Assembly: GCF_039555335.1 (NCBI RefSeq)
Contig: NC_092628.1
Span: forward strand, 100,645,893 to 100,709,892
Reading direction: 5' to 3'
Length of the DNA: 64,000 bases
Source: Amphiura filiformis
Lineage: Eukaryota > Echinodermata > Ophiuroidea > Amphilepidida > Amphiuridae
The notes beneath the pieces are model-generated. The model was not told the origin of the DNA, did not search any database, and saw only the letters and a program-made list of their open reading frames with translations. Shown in pieces: positions 33,327 through 45,305 of this stretch. A program made the position numbers and the translations under genes. Each line of letters begins with the position of its first letter. Position 1 is the stretch's first letter.

Positions 33327-34157
33327 ATGGCGGCGGAACGTAAGGATAAGGTGTTTATGGCCAAATTGGCCGAGGAAATGGGCAGATATGAAGATATGGT
33401 TGGTCATATGAAGGATATTATTGCTATGGAAAGTGACGAAGGGTTGTCCATTGAGGAAAGAAGCTTATTGTCCGTTGCCTACAAAAATGTAATAGGTGCA
33501 CGTCGTGCATCCTGGCGCGTCACCTACGGACTAGAACAACGATATAAAGGTGAAAGCAAAGAAGATTTGGTGAAGCTTACCGGCGAATACCGAAAAACTA
33601 TTGAAAATGAACTTATCAAATTCTGTGCAGAAGTTCTCGATTTGGTTGATAATCGCCTTTACCCCAAAGCAACTGCCGCGGAATACAAAGTGTTCTACCT
33701 AAAGATGAAAGGCGATTGCTACCGATATCAAGCGGAGATATACACATCAGCAGACGGTAAAAAAGACATCACGGAAAACGCGCAGAAAGCTTATGAAGCA
33801 GCCGAGGAGATTGCTAAACTTGAGTTGAAAACAACTGATCCAACTAGACTCGGACTCACTCTCAATTTTAGCGTGTTTCTCTATGAGATTCTAAACCAGC
33901 AGCAACGGGCTTGTCAAGTTGCGAAAGAGTCTTTCGAAGGCGCCATGAATGATCTTCAGGAAAAAGACGGTAGCTACGATGATACGACCATGATATTGCA
34001 GTCTATGAGGGACAACCTTATACTATGGACAAACCAGGATAGCAGTGACGACGACGATGAAGACACTCAGGAGAAGAAGAAAGAACCATCAAAGAAAGAG
34101 GAGCAAAAAGACTCTAAGGAGGATGCTAAAGACGGTGGTGATGATAAGAAGGAATGA
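33327..34157 (+). CDS. 14-3-3 family protein, epsilon-like, intronless
   Basis: A single open frame of 276 residues starts in CAAAATGG. 14-3-3 proteins are cytosolic dimers that bind phospho-Ser/Thr motifs of client proteins. The family signatures are clear: RSLLSVAYKNVIGARRASWR at residues 45-64 and YDDTTMILQSMRDNL near residue 220. The four phosphate-contact residues of the family are all present (Lys53, Arg60, Arg133, Tyr134; the last two lie in CYRYQAE where RYLAE is usual). NVIGARRASWR is the epsilon-type form. The body ends at DNLILWTN, then about 40 residues of alternating acidic and lysine-rich sequence follow, longer than the usual 15-20-residue tail. No introns were seen, whereas animal 14-3-3 genes usually have several, so an old retrocopy is possible. 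It has no poly(A) remnant and an intact frame. Surrounding sequence is repeats. Confidence 0.93.
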   Translation: MAAERKDKVFMAKLAEEMGRYEDMVGHMKDIIAMESDEGLSIEERSLLSVAYKNVIGARRASWRVTYGLEQRYKGESKEDLVKLTGEYRKTIENELIKFCAEVLDLVDNRLYPKATAAEYKVFYLKMKGDCYRYQAEIYTSADGKKDITENAQKAYEAAEEIAKLELKTTDPTRLGLTLNFSVFLYEILNQQQRACQVAKESFEGAMNDLQEKDGSYDDTTMILQSMRDNLILWTNQDSSDDDDEDTQEKKKEPSKKEEQKDSKEDAKDGGDDKKE

Positions 34158-36117
34158 TTTGGTCCCAAATTTATACATTTACAGACATCCAGGTGATATT
34201 TTTTGACAATCATCGTGAAGTTTTTGAACGTCCTTTGAAAATTTGAGGCATATGAGGCCAATGACACGACGATGGAGACTCGTTACGGAGTGCCTTAATT
34301 CCTTATTCTGATTCTGATTAACCTTCGATAGAAAATTGTCACTTTATGTGCATATGGTGTTATGGTTATATATATTATAGCATGGTATAGGGAGCATGAA
34401 ACCTCAGGTTGTATCATTTGTTTTAAATCTTTTTACACAGGGAAATATTGCTGTTTGATGTCAGGTTGTTACCATGGTTACGAAATGTTTGTGCAAATTG
34501 CCAAACTTTTGTTAATAATTAAACAAATAGAGCATTTCATATACATTTTAGTTTTATGTCATACAAGGCTGTGTGAAATGTATCCAAACCATTACGGTGC
34601 TGTGCAATCATTTTGAGCCCCGTGAGGGGAGGTAATTTCGGAAAGGCGTGCCTCCCATCCCTTAGCACATGCCAATTTTTGGGAACCCAATTATAAAACC
34701 TAAGTAATGGAGCAGGAAATTTGGCATATTTGAACATTTCCGTATTGGTTTTCTGAGCCTTTTTACATGTTTTAGAGCATATTCCTGACCCGGGATTCCT
34801 GAAAAGCTGTTCCATGAGTGCTAAAATCGATTAGCACTCTATCAACCTGCCAAAACTTACTTCTCCCCTTTTGACTTACCAAAATATTCTTGTAAACCAA
34901 TTTGACCTTCCCAATTATTGCACGATCCTAATAATGTGTATACTTTTATCATTTGACCTTTCCACAAATGCACTTATCATAATTATTTCCAGTTTGTTTT
35001 TATATTTATGCAATTGTCTTTATTAGTTATTTTGTATTGCATGACGAACTTTGTGCATTAATAATAATATTGCTAATGTATCTGAACACTTTAAGTGAAT
35101 GATTGCGTAATAATGGACATATTGTTTAAGATCTATATAAAAAAACCCAGCAATTATATTATAAAAACTTATTAATTAATAATGTTTATTTTCTAATTTA
35201 AGATGTCCTTGATTTCCCACGGGTAAATCAAGTATAATTATTATAAAATTATTGTAAACGTATGCAGAAAATCCGAAGTATTTTTTAATATAGGTGCACT
35301 TTCGAGAATATGTCAATTTTTGACAAAATTATATGTGATCAATTAACTTAGACACACGATTTCAATTGTTTTATTGTAAACATAAGATTTAATGCAAGTA
35401 CAATTTCGTTAGATCCGGGGACCTCTACCATGTTTTCTATCCTTATATATTTTTATGCTTTCTAAATTTGAATGCGTAACTAGCATCTATACTATGATTA
35501 AATTTGATACATTTTTCATGTTTAACCTAAAATCGAGTACTAGTATTGGTATGCGTCTAAAGGGGCTATGCAATAATTATGACCAAGGGGTTCCAAACTG
35601 CGTGCCAAACATTGTTCGTTCCCTCTCAGTCTGCCAAAACTTGAATTGCTTTCTCCCTTCTCGGCTTGCCAAAATATTTCCCCACCCCCTTTGCACATGC
35701 CAAAAATGTTGAGATTTGCAAACCTTATGTCTTGATATATAATGCGAGCATAGCGAACTGTAAAATGTGCATATTTATAGCGTTTCCATACTATTTTATT
35801 AAGTGCCTTTCAAGCGTTAAATTATTTAAAAGGTGCCCCATGAATGTGTGCAAAAAATCACTTTTCCCTTCAGACTTGTCAAAAATTGCTTTCCCCTTTT
35901 GGCTTGCCAACAAATATTCCCCATCCTCATTTTACCCCTCCCCGTGGCTCATAATTATTGCACATCACCTGAGTTATATATATTTGAGCAAGTGATACTC
36001 CAGTCATTTGTTAATTTGTGCAATGAGGTATGGCCATTGGATTTTGACCAGCTTTATTTCCTTATACAAAAATTGCTTACTATTTGTATCAAGAATCGTA
36101 CTAATTATTTGGGGATA
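34158..36117. other. No gene seen; three copies of a CTTGCCAAAATATT repeat
   Basis: The phrase TTTCCCCTTTTGGCTTGCCAA with variants occurs near 34860, 35640 and 35875, next to CACATGCCAA or CCCCGTGGCTCATAATTATT. This is a dispersed element with both orientations at 34610 and 35940. ATTAAA at 34518 is a weak poly(A) signal for the 14-3-3 gene. Confidence 0.55.
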
Positions 36118-36356
36118 CCGTAAAACCTCGTCTACAAGCATATAGAGTGTTTTTGATGAAAGCTTAATTAATACGAGACAGCCGTAAATATGCCAATAAA
36201 ATAGATTGGTCTTACAAGAGTATTTAATTGTATATGTTTGTATCGGTAATTAATTTGCTCAAACTCCATAATATTATAATTTTGTCGATGGGTGGCGTCT
36301 TGATTAATTAGCTTTCATCAAAAGTACTCTATATGCTTGTAGACGAGGTTTTACGG
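36118..36356. mobile_element. TIR element, CCGTAAAACCTCG termini, TA-flanked
   Basis: CCGTAAAACCTCGTCTACAA and TTGTAGACGAGGTTTTACGG are inverted, with TA at 36116-36117 and 36357-36358. It is 239 bp with no coding frame. The terminus is of the pogo/Tc1-mariner style. Confidence 0.9.
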
Positions 36357-36457
36357 TAGTAATAATAATGGACGTAGGAATATATGGTTAGGATGAAATA
36401 ATAACGTTGCAGAATTGCAGACGATATCAATATATATCAATTTATAAATAACATTAA

Positions 36458-36823
36458 GGGGGTACTACACCCCTCGATAAACTTGTGTCTATTTTTGCAT
36501 TTTCTCAAAAACTAATAACACAGTGGTAACAAAAGTTATGTATATTATAAGGGCAATGAGTCCAATTATTACACTGGAATTTCAGTGACCCACGACACGT
36601 GGTTCGTTATTTATGATAAGAAAAGAGGTACCGCTAGAATGTAAGCCCTACCTCATTTTCTATCATATATACTGAACCGCTTGTCTTGAGTCACTGAAAT
36701 TTCAGTGTAGTAATTGGATTCCTTGCCCCAATAATATACATAACTTTTGTTACCAGTGTGTTATTGTTTTTTGAGAAAAATGCAAAAATAGTTACAAATT
36801 TATCATAGGGGTGTAGTACCCCC
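36458..36823. mobile_element. TTAA-flanked MITE (piggyBac-like)
   Basis: GGGGGTACTACACCCC and GGGGTGTAGTACCCCC are inverted. TTAA lies at 36454-36457 and 36824-36827. The arms extend inward (AACTTTTGTTACCA, TTTCAGTG) to make a nearly complete foldback of 366 bp. Confidence 0.92.
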
Positions 36824-36827
36824 TTAA

Positions 36828-37832
36828 GCAACTCGATAAAATGACAACCCAATAAAAATATATCAAGCTACGATTAGCGTCAAAAGTGAGATACATATTA
36901 TTTTTTCGTACAATTCAGTTCGCTTAACGGGTTATGCCATTTTAAATCGACTTTCGAAAAGTTTTTTGATACATTAATTGATTTCTCAAAAAGTAAAAAT
37001 CGCAGTTTAACAAATAACGGTTCAAATGAAAGCCATTATTGGGGGCTAATTGTTGTATCACTATGATAGGCCTGACACCAATATAAACACTTGTTTCGGT
37101 GACCCAAGTTCATGGTCATTTCTGCTCATGCACTTTTTTACAGATGGCCTGGAATTTCATATTTCGGTTTCAGCGATTGCCCGAAAAAGGTGGTATGTTT
37201 TTGAAAAGCGTTTCCGCTTGGAATGGAGATAGTTATTGTTGCTATTACTCTTCGCGATTTTAATTTATGCCCTCTTTAGCCGACCATTTTCAATGCATTT
37301 TACAAAATAGATACGTCGCTTGCATAAATACCGCTATTTTTAACAGTATCGTTTTTGTTAACCAACATAACATCAAAAAGAGTTCTCAAGACTTTGATGA
37401 GACCATAGATACCAAATCGGACTACATGTGATGAACAGATTTTACACTAGAATCAAAAGAACCAGCGTAGGCCCTCTTAAAATGTACTTTTTTAAATATC
37501 GCGTTGTGATAAAAATGACTGCCTTTTCCTTGTTTTTTATAACAAGGAAAAGCTTTACTTACCTCAAACTTCAAACGTAGTGCTGTCTCCGTGTCCGTTA
37601 CTTGTTAGTATTATTCCGATTAAGCGATTTTCATGATTTAGGCCTACTTAGCCTACATTTGAGCAACTATTTGCCCACACCGTGTACGAATATATTCCAA
37701 ATATGGCGCTGCATTCAGTATCACACTAAACGACAAGGTTATACTAAGATGTGTAAGACTTTCTGACACTATATTCACGGTTGTTCTAATGGCTATTCAA
37801 ACTTATGACAAATTTGGCTGGTTTGCGTTGTT
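36828..37832. other. No gene seen
   Basis: AT-rich; no supported frame or repeat. Confidence 0.6.
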
Positions 37833-38455
37833 CAATACCATTTCACCTAGTCTTGGTACCAGCCGGGTTGTGCTCCTCCGTCACTAACGGTGACGGAGGA
37901 GCACAAACCGGCTGGTACCGAGACTACATTTCACCCTGATGTGACAGTGACGTCACATCCGGGGTCACGTCAGTATAAAGCTGGTTTCCACAGAGGAGTA
38001 AGATATCTTACTCCTCTGTGCTGGTTTCATACTACCATGCCGGTTGCAATGAGCGGCGTGGCGCACGCGCATTGCAGACAAACGGACACAATCAAGACTT
38101 GTCATTGGTTGAAACGCTCTGCCGCTTGCCGGGTGTCCGTGATCGCGCGCCATTATCGTGATGATCGGGGATTCCTTTTTTGTGATGAAGGCACCAGCCG
38201 AAATGTCCGTTTTCCAGAATGCAATGAACATAACTCTGTACTCCCCGGGGAGATGATGTATTTTGCGACACTCATGGCGGGAAAGAGATATGAAACGAAT
38301 TTTATTAGGCGCAGCATCACTCGCTGGAGTTCGATGGCGCTGGTGTACATACCGGGGTACGCACGCGCTTAAAGACACCACATAGATGCGCGAGCGAAAC
38401 AGCTGCTCACAACGCGTTGACATCACTGCCACATCGGGGTGAAAAATGGTATAGG
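37833..38455. mobile_element. Foldback/MITE complex with two strong hairpins
   Basis: The edges AATACCATTTCACC and GGTGAAAAATGGTAT are inverted. Inside lie a hairpin at 37849-37925 (about 35-bp stem around a four-base loop) and a perfect 32-bp palindrome at 37989-38020. Open frames of 155-160 codons on both strands mirror each other, resemble no known protein and cross the hairpins, so they are not called genes. The block is GC-richer than its surroundings. Confidence 0.65.
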
Positions 38456-39858
38456 TAATAGATGACTATGAAACCTCAAACTCGCCCCTCGATAAAGGTT
38501 GGCAATTGAAGCAGGCCTCAACTTAGCGAACTTTTAATGCGATGCGAGTGCAAGCGCCGCTCAGACTGTGAAGGTTTCTGGATACCGAATATGGGTTTAG
38601 ATTAGGCCTATATCATGTCCTCTAGGCCATATAATTTATTTTTGGAAAGGAAAGTCTAATCTCGGAGCCTATTCAATTGAGAAGGGACTGGGTTTTGTCA
38701 TAATAATATAAAAATTAATACTTAATGCCTCGCGATTTTTTGATATCCAGCCATAGTATTTTAATTGATTAAACTGAACATAAAGCTATATCTTTACTAG
38801 CTTCATGCACTAATTTGCAGACCCGCCCGGCCTTCTACATGTAGTGAGTACCACATTAGATTGTGTTTACAAGAAATAATAAGCGCTGCCTCCTCGAAAT
38901 TTCTTATGCCATCAGCTTTGATGATTAAATATTATCTACAACTCGGCACCTGTGTTCAAGGCCTTTCTTTTATCTATTGACCTCAAAAGAAAGGATTAGA
39001 ATGATCAGAATGCCGTCCCTGACCCCTTTCCACACATTAATAATGAGTCGGTAAGGGAACGTGCTACCGTTATACTTCAATGAGTACGTATGGCTACTAC
39101 GCAGTTCAATGGCCTTATTGTGATCTGGCGGGAGTTTTAAAAGCACGGTCCCTGACTGCGTGGGCATATTTCCGGACAAGGAACAATAGAGACCAATTGC
39201 CTGGCAATGACGTCACATGTAATCCCAGTCTATAGTGTGATTAGAACATTATAGGCTGGTGGTCACTTATAGTACGATCAGTACGAAAAGTCCAATGCGA
39301 TTATTAATGTATTTTCTAAAATTAAAAGAACCACTTTTTAGCGGGAATTTTTGTAAGTTACACAGCTGAAGTTGTGAAAGGGTTGAAAGACTACAATATT
39401 ACGGCTTAAACAAGAATTTCTTTGTTTGGTCGTTATTCCTATAGACTCATCCCTTAAATGCGTGGATCGAAATGCATTTGTCAAATTTGATGTTTTTACA
39501 CAAAAGCTTTGAAAATGCTCACACAGAACATAAACAAGTCAGTAAAAAATACGTAATTTTGTCAAATGTGTGTTATTATTAGACATTTATACGAAAACAG
39601 TTGACACATTAGATTGTAAAAATCCTACTCGATAATAACAATGGGTTCATCGGAGTGTACAGTATAGAGCAATGAGCAATTCTCACTCGGCTAGGAAAAC
39701 GACCAGAATGGTTAATGAAAACCAAGAGATTATGATTTTGTGAAAAGGACATAAAACAAACCCAACTCATAAATCTATAACGTAAATAGATAAATAGACA
39801 ATTAACTAAGAAATTCGTGAAATATAAGAACAGATAATCATGCATTTTGAAGGCCTAT
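38456..39858. other. No gene seen
   Basis: AT-rich; nothing recognised. Confidence 0.6.
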
Positions 39859-39862
39859 TTAA

Positions 39863-40527
39863 GGGGTGGGGTATTAACGTTTGGACAATATTTATTGTGG
39901 GACATTAGAGCACATCAGACATATCGAATTGCATTCTGAATACGAAGAATGTCCTTCTGATATCAAATAATTTTGATTTTTGAAATTCGCAATGTAATAC
40001 ACATTTTATGGCAAATGATTAAAATTTACATTTTGATATTTAACAGCACTCGAAGCAAACTTTATAAATCTGATGATTTATACTTAAAAGTGTATGTAGG
40101 TGGGATGAAAAGCCGACGATCAATTGAATATTTTGACCTTTCGTATTGAAGATATGGATTTTTCCCCAAAACACCAAAAAAAAAAAAATAAGGTCTTTGG
40201 GGAAAAAATCCATATCTTCAATATGAAAGGTCAAAATTTTCAATTGATCGTCGGCTTTTCCTCCCAGCTACATACACTTTAAGAATATATCATTAGATTT
40301 ATAAAATTTACTTCGAGGACTGTTATATAGGTATCAAAAATGTGAAAAATATCAAATTTTAATAATTTGTCATAAAATTTGTATTATATCGTGAATTTCA
40401 AAAATGAAAATTATTTGATATCAGAAAGACATTCTTCGTATTCAGAATGCAATTCGATATGTCTGATGTGCTCTCATGTCCCACAAAAAATACTGTCGAA
40501 ACGCTCAAAACGCTCATTCCAGATCCC
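39863..40527. mobile_element. TTAA-flanked foldback element, complete copy
   Basis: TTAA stands at 39859-39862 and 40528-40531. The arms share TTGTGGGACATTAGAGCACA, CAGACATATCGAATTGCATT and TTTTGACCTTTCGTATTGAA inverted, around an A-rich centre near 40185. It is 665 bp; the second copy is at 27133-27727. Confidence 0.9.
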
Positions 40528-40531
40528 TTAA

Positions 40532-41663
40532 TTCATAGTTCTTACAGAACTATATATATTTTTTATTGCTGTGCTACATATCAGAACATATTTTCATGTA
40601 TAGTCCACATACACAATAATTCGATATCTTTTTATGTTCACTGAAGCTTTAATTTTGCATTTTCATACATTTCAGAACAAATTAGATATTTATGCCTGAG
40701 GCAAAATTTAAATGTTGTTTCTCGTCTCCGCCCTCCTGTTTGAAAAAGTTTGACAATTATTTTGCTATTTGACATTTTAAATTTTAATGGTACGGAATTA
40801 TTTTCATAGTTTTAATGGTAAATATTAGGCTTATCTTTTAATCGCGTTGACTTGTAAAAATGCAATCATTTTATTATTTTATAAATGGGGAATAGGTATT
40901 CTCTTCTTTATGAAAAAAGTTCATATTCGCAATGAAAATGACTTGCACATGTTGCACGGTTAAAATTCTGGGTAACATTTATCCAACGTTGGGATGTGGT
41001 GTAAAACCATTTTATTCAAATTAATACAAATGTGTTTTTGAGGTAGACCTATTATTTTCATAGTCGACCCAACGCTTGGTAAAACTACCTTTAGCTTTTT
41101 AATGGTGTACAAATCAACAGAAAAAAATCATTAAGGACACAAAACATACAAATTATTGTTACTTATATACATGTATAGCTTTATTTAAATCATTGCTTTG
41201 GGTCATTACCACTTCGGGTATAACTTGTAGAATATTTTTACTTCCGCCTTTATTGTATTGTGAATGATCATGATGATAAAGTGGCGTATCCGTGTCAAAA
41301 ACGAATACATAATCGGGACCAAAATTTTGATCTTTCATACTTTTTGCTTAGCCATTACATATGTCATGGATCTCAGAGGAATATTTTGTGTATGATTTTT
41401 AACATAAAAACAAAATTTGGAATTGGAGTCCACTTTTTAATTTTTGGAATGTTTTTGGGACTATCTAAGGACCGTATAAAAAGCTTTGTACATATAACTC
41501 ATATTAATAAATGGGTTCTCAATCAGCGAACTCAAAAGGCATGACGCCAGACTACCCAGAAAAGGGATACGTGGAGGAGTCCTGAGTGGTCCGAACTGGC
41601 ACAACATGCATCTAGATTGTGCTCCTAAAGAAATGCAAACCGTGTTGTTAAAATAAAGCATCA
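40532..41663. other. No gene seen
   Basis: Short frames only; nothing recognised. Confidence 0.6.
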
Positions 41664-42053
41664 AAAGTAGATTTAAAACTGGTCAACAACACTCACTTTA
41701 TGAACCGAATATTTCAGAGAAACCATTCTCCGTCATCAGCGGTGTAATGCTGTTTTTAGACCGACTCATGATTTCCAGTGTTTCTAGATGTTGACAATGT
41801 CCTTTTTGTACGTTGTGACGGTGTTTCTAGAAGAGAATCATATATTCTAGAAAAATTATTTAGGGTGGCGCTGGTCCCTTGAGACACCATCACAAAGGAC
41901 AAAAAGGACATTGTCAACATCTATAAACACTGGAGAATCATCAGTCAGTCTACCAACAGCATTACACCGTTGATGACGGAGAATGGTTTCTTTGAAATAT
42001 TCTTTGGAATATTCAAAAGGTGAGTGTTGTTGACCAGTTATAAATCTACCTTT
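41664..42053. mobile_element. Foldback element
   Basis: AAAGTAGATTTAAAACTGGT at 41664 is inverted against ACCAGTTATAAATCTACCTTT ending at 42053. The arms share CAACAACACTCAC, GTGTAATGCTGT, GATGTTGACAATGTCC and TTTTTGT. The centre is near 41858. No coding frame of known family. Confidence 0.85.
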
Positions 42054-43202
42054 AATGTCTATTCCCAACACGTCTAAATCTTTCATTCGTAAAATAAAGC
42101 ATTTTGTATTTGTGAATTAGGTTTGTACACATGTATATTAAATATTTTTTATCAATGGAAAAATATATTATTACGTTGTCCTTTGTGTCTATTTTATTAA
42201 TAAATGTTTTTGAGTATAGCAGTAAACACAAGAAATGTTTTTAACAGATCAAGTCAATCGAGGTTAAGTTTTTCATGAGGATCTAGTGGAAGTGTCAAGT
42301 AAGCATATCATTGTCTTTCATTTGAAAATTGTGAAACTAACGCGCAGTCAGTGAGAGATAGACAAAGTTTCCATAATTTATTCTGCCTGGCATAGGACAC
42401 ATACAGATCATGTTTATTTTTCTTGGTTGTGCACACGTCTTGAATCTTTTAGATATATCCAAAGTTTCCCTTCTGGTCAGTTGGTACTGTTTCTATTTTT
42501 AGCTCACGGTATAGGCCTAAATTTAAGTTAGTGCGTACGAATTAACGACTAAGAAGGACACACTCTATTCCAAGATTCGCACCACTGCGCACGATTAATT
42601 TAACCTCGATATATATTGAATGTAAGTGTTATAGACGAGTCAATTTAAGTACCAAAATGGGCGCACCTAGACAAAAATGGAAAACCCATGTTTTCACTAT
42701 TCTTTGTTTAAAATGTTGTTCCAAGCGGAACAATTTGAGACTACTTTGAGCAAAATCGGAGCATTTTTTAATATTTTTTTACCCATGTATATAATCATGG
42801 AGACCAACATTTGACATTTGACCTTTATACCTGTAACTCAAGAACTATACATCGGAGATATGTCAAACTATACTTTTTCCGAATCCTAGTAATGAGAGGA
42901 ATACAATTAGATAATTTTTTTTTATCCATATTCCCCCAATATTGAAATTTGAGGCCTGCATTTGCGGTCATTTTGGAAATATGCAAATTAACATTTTTCC
43001 CCTTTGCCTCTTTTGTCCTTTTTGGATATGTTGTTCAGGAGGGTGTTTAGAGTCACTAGCAAGCAAAAACAGTTTTTCTTTCCATTTTTGGTTAGGTCAT
43101 ACGTAAAACTCGTCTATTATGTGATGGATCAGGATCTGTGGATAGGTGTACACATTTCAACTGTAATAGTCCAATACACACACTTGTTACACTGAAAGCC
43201 AA
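42054..43202. other. No gene seen; dispersed repeat at 42640-42970
   Basis: The stretch with TGACATTTGACCTTTATACC and GTCAAACTATACTTTTTCCG is the inverted form of the repeat at 5745-5870. Confidence 0.6.
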
Positions 43203-43485
43203 ACCGGAGTAACTCTAAAAGTAGAGTGCAGCCACTCTGCGACCATGGCGACTCTATGTCTAAAATGACTCCATATTGAGAATCATCTGATTCCCTTGAA
43301 GAGTCATAATTTGTTGACTCCGCTAAAGAGTCGCCGTTGATGAGTCTACACAGGAGTCATCATTTGACTCCCAACATGGAGTCACTCAGTGGCAGGACAC
43401 TGCTTCTATAGAGTAACCCAGACTCCATTTATAGAGTCACCTCGGCTCCATAACAGGGTCACTTCGAGTTCGACAGTCCAACTCC
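43203..43485. repeat. Array of GAGTC/GACTC words
   Basis: More than 20 copies of GAGTC or GACTC (many inside GACTCC or GGAGTC) in both orientations within about 280 bp at irregular spacing. Not tandem in the usual sense. Its architecture parallels the GTTTAAAC array at 13668. Confidence 0.8.
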
Positions 43486-43991
43486 AGGTAGGAAAGCTTA
43501 CTATTGTTAGCTTTACCTCACCGTCAAAAACGTGCAGTTGGGGTTTATAAATCTGGATTTTCTTTGCTTGTATTTTATATTAAAAAAAACAACAAACAAA
43601 GAACATACATATCAAATAAGCTCGATTTCTCGAAAAAAATAGTGACTAATTTGAATTATTTGTATGGGCAAATGAATTTTGTTGTTTTTGCTAAAAATAG
43701 TATATTGCCAAAAAGGTATGAAATAAAGTTTCCAAAAATAAACATATAATGGAATAATGGAAAAACACTTATCGTCTTGGCTTTAGCCGATGCTGCTAAA
43801 TATATTATATGCAACCCGTATTATGAGCTGTAAGTGTGGCATGTGCCACAGTAATTTCTCAATACAAATACGCTCTTTATTCATAGACTATGGGACATGG
43901 GCATTTATCTTTCACTTCCGTAGTCCACTCTTAGGCAGAACATACAAACATAACAAATCAAGAATAAATCTATGTCTGAATTAATATCCAA
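43486..43991. other. No gene seen
   Basis: Short frames only. Confidence 0.6.
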
Positions 43992-45305
43992 AAAGTTCCC
44001 ACGTTTTATTTTACTCATTTAGGAGTTATTTGGGGTTAAAAATGTGTTTTTCGTGATTTTTTTCCTTTTTTGCCCAAAAATGTCAAATATTAAAATAGCT
44101 GTAACTTTAAAAATAAATTGAGTAGAAATTTCATTTCTATTGTAGATGTTACATGTCATATGGATTTCCAACACTGGGGAATAAAAATGTCATAGCACAA
44201 CTCTAAATTATAAAAAAATGGCAAAAAACATATTTTTGTGCTATTTTGGCCATTTTTGACCTAAAAATGTAATTTTTGCATGGAAAAAAAATAAATATAT
44301 ATTTTCTTGATTTAAAAAATATGTCATTATATCAACCTAGTTATTCTGAACAAAAAAGTTAATGATGGTGAATGTCTGTGACCTATAGTTTTTGATCTAT
44401 GGCCCTTTCAAATTCACATATGGACTATAGCATGTTTTTGTCAATTTTTCCAATATTAGGCTGAAAATGGTACTTTTTTTTAATTTTAACAAAATTTTTA
44501 GTGTTTGGAAAGTGGGAACTTCACATATATTATGGATATATTATAGTACTTTCATTTTAAGCTAGTTGTAGATCCACTGGTAGCTCGGTTTCCATGGCAG
44601 AAGCAATTATATCGTCAATTTTACTACTTTCAATGCAGCAAAATCATTTTAGTCATCGTTTTACTGCATTGAAAGTAGAGAAAATTGCTGCTACCACGGT
44701 AGTGGGCATACTAGTGGATCTTGAAATAGCTTAATATTAAAGTACAATTACATGTTCATATTATTAAGTGAAGTTCCCACTTTCCAAAAACTAACAAGTT
44801 GGTTAAAATGGCCATAAAGGACCATTTTTGGCGTAATATTGGAAATATTGAACAAAAACATGCTATTTTAGTCCATATATGAATTTGAAAGGGCCATAGA
44901 TCAAAAACTATAGGTCACAGACATTCACCATCATTAACTTTTTGTTCAGAATAACTAGGTTGACATAATGACACATTTTTAAATCAATAAAATTTATATT
45001 TATTTTTTCCCCATGCAAAAAATTACATTTTAGCTCAAAAATGGCCGAAATAGAACAAAAATATGGTTTTTGCCATTTTTTTTATATTTTAGAGTTGTGC
45101 TGTGACATTTTTATTCACCAGTGTTAGACATCCATGTAATATGTAACATCTACAATAGAAATGAAATTTCTACTCAATTTATTTTGAAAGTTACAGCTAT
45201 TTTTTAATATTTGACATTTTTGGGCAAAAATGGAAAAAAATCACGAAAAACAAATTTTTAACCCCAAATAACTCCTAAATTACACAGTAACGTGCAACTC
45301 TTGAA
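43992..45305. mobile_element. 1.3-kb foldback element
   Basis: The left arm runs from about 43992 to 44600 and the right arm from about 44690 to 45305. Shared inverted words include AGGAGTTATTTGGGGTTAAA, GAGTAGAAATTTCATTTCTA, TTCTGAACAAAAAAGTTAATGA and CTATAGTTTTTGATCTATGG. An inner pair (AAAGTGGGAACTTCAC / GTGAAGTTCCCACTTT) and a central hairpin (CTACTTTCAATGCAG / CTGCATTGAAAGTAG) are nested within. No coding frame. Confidence 0.9.

Noticed and set aside
37890-38432. 160- and 155-codon frames on opposite strands
   Set aside because: They cross perfect palindromes and have no recognisable family; treated as a foldback element.
41856-42086. 76-codon - strand frame with protein-like composition
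   Set aside because: Lies in one arm of a foldback element; no recognised domain.
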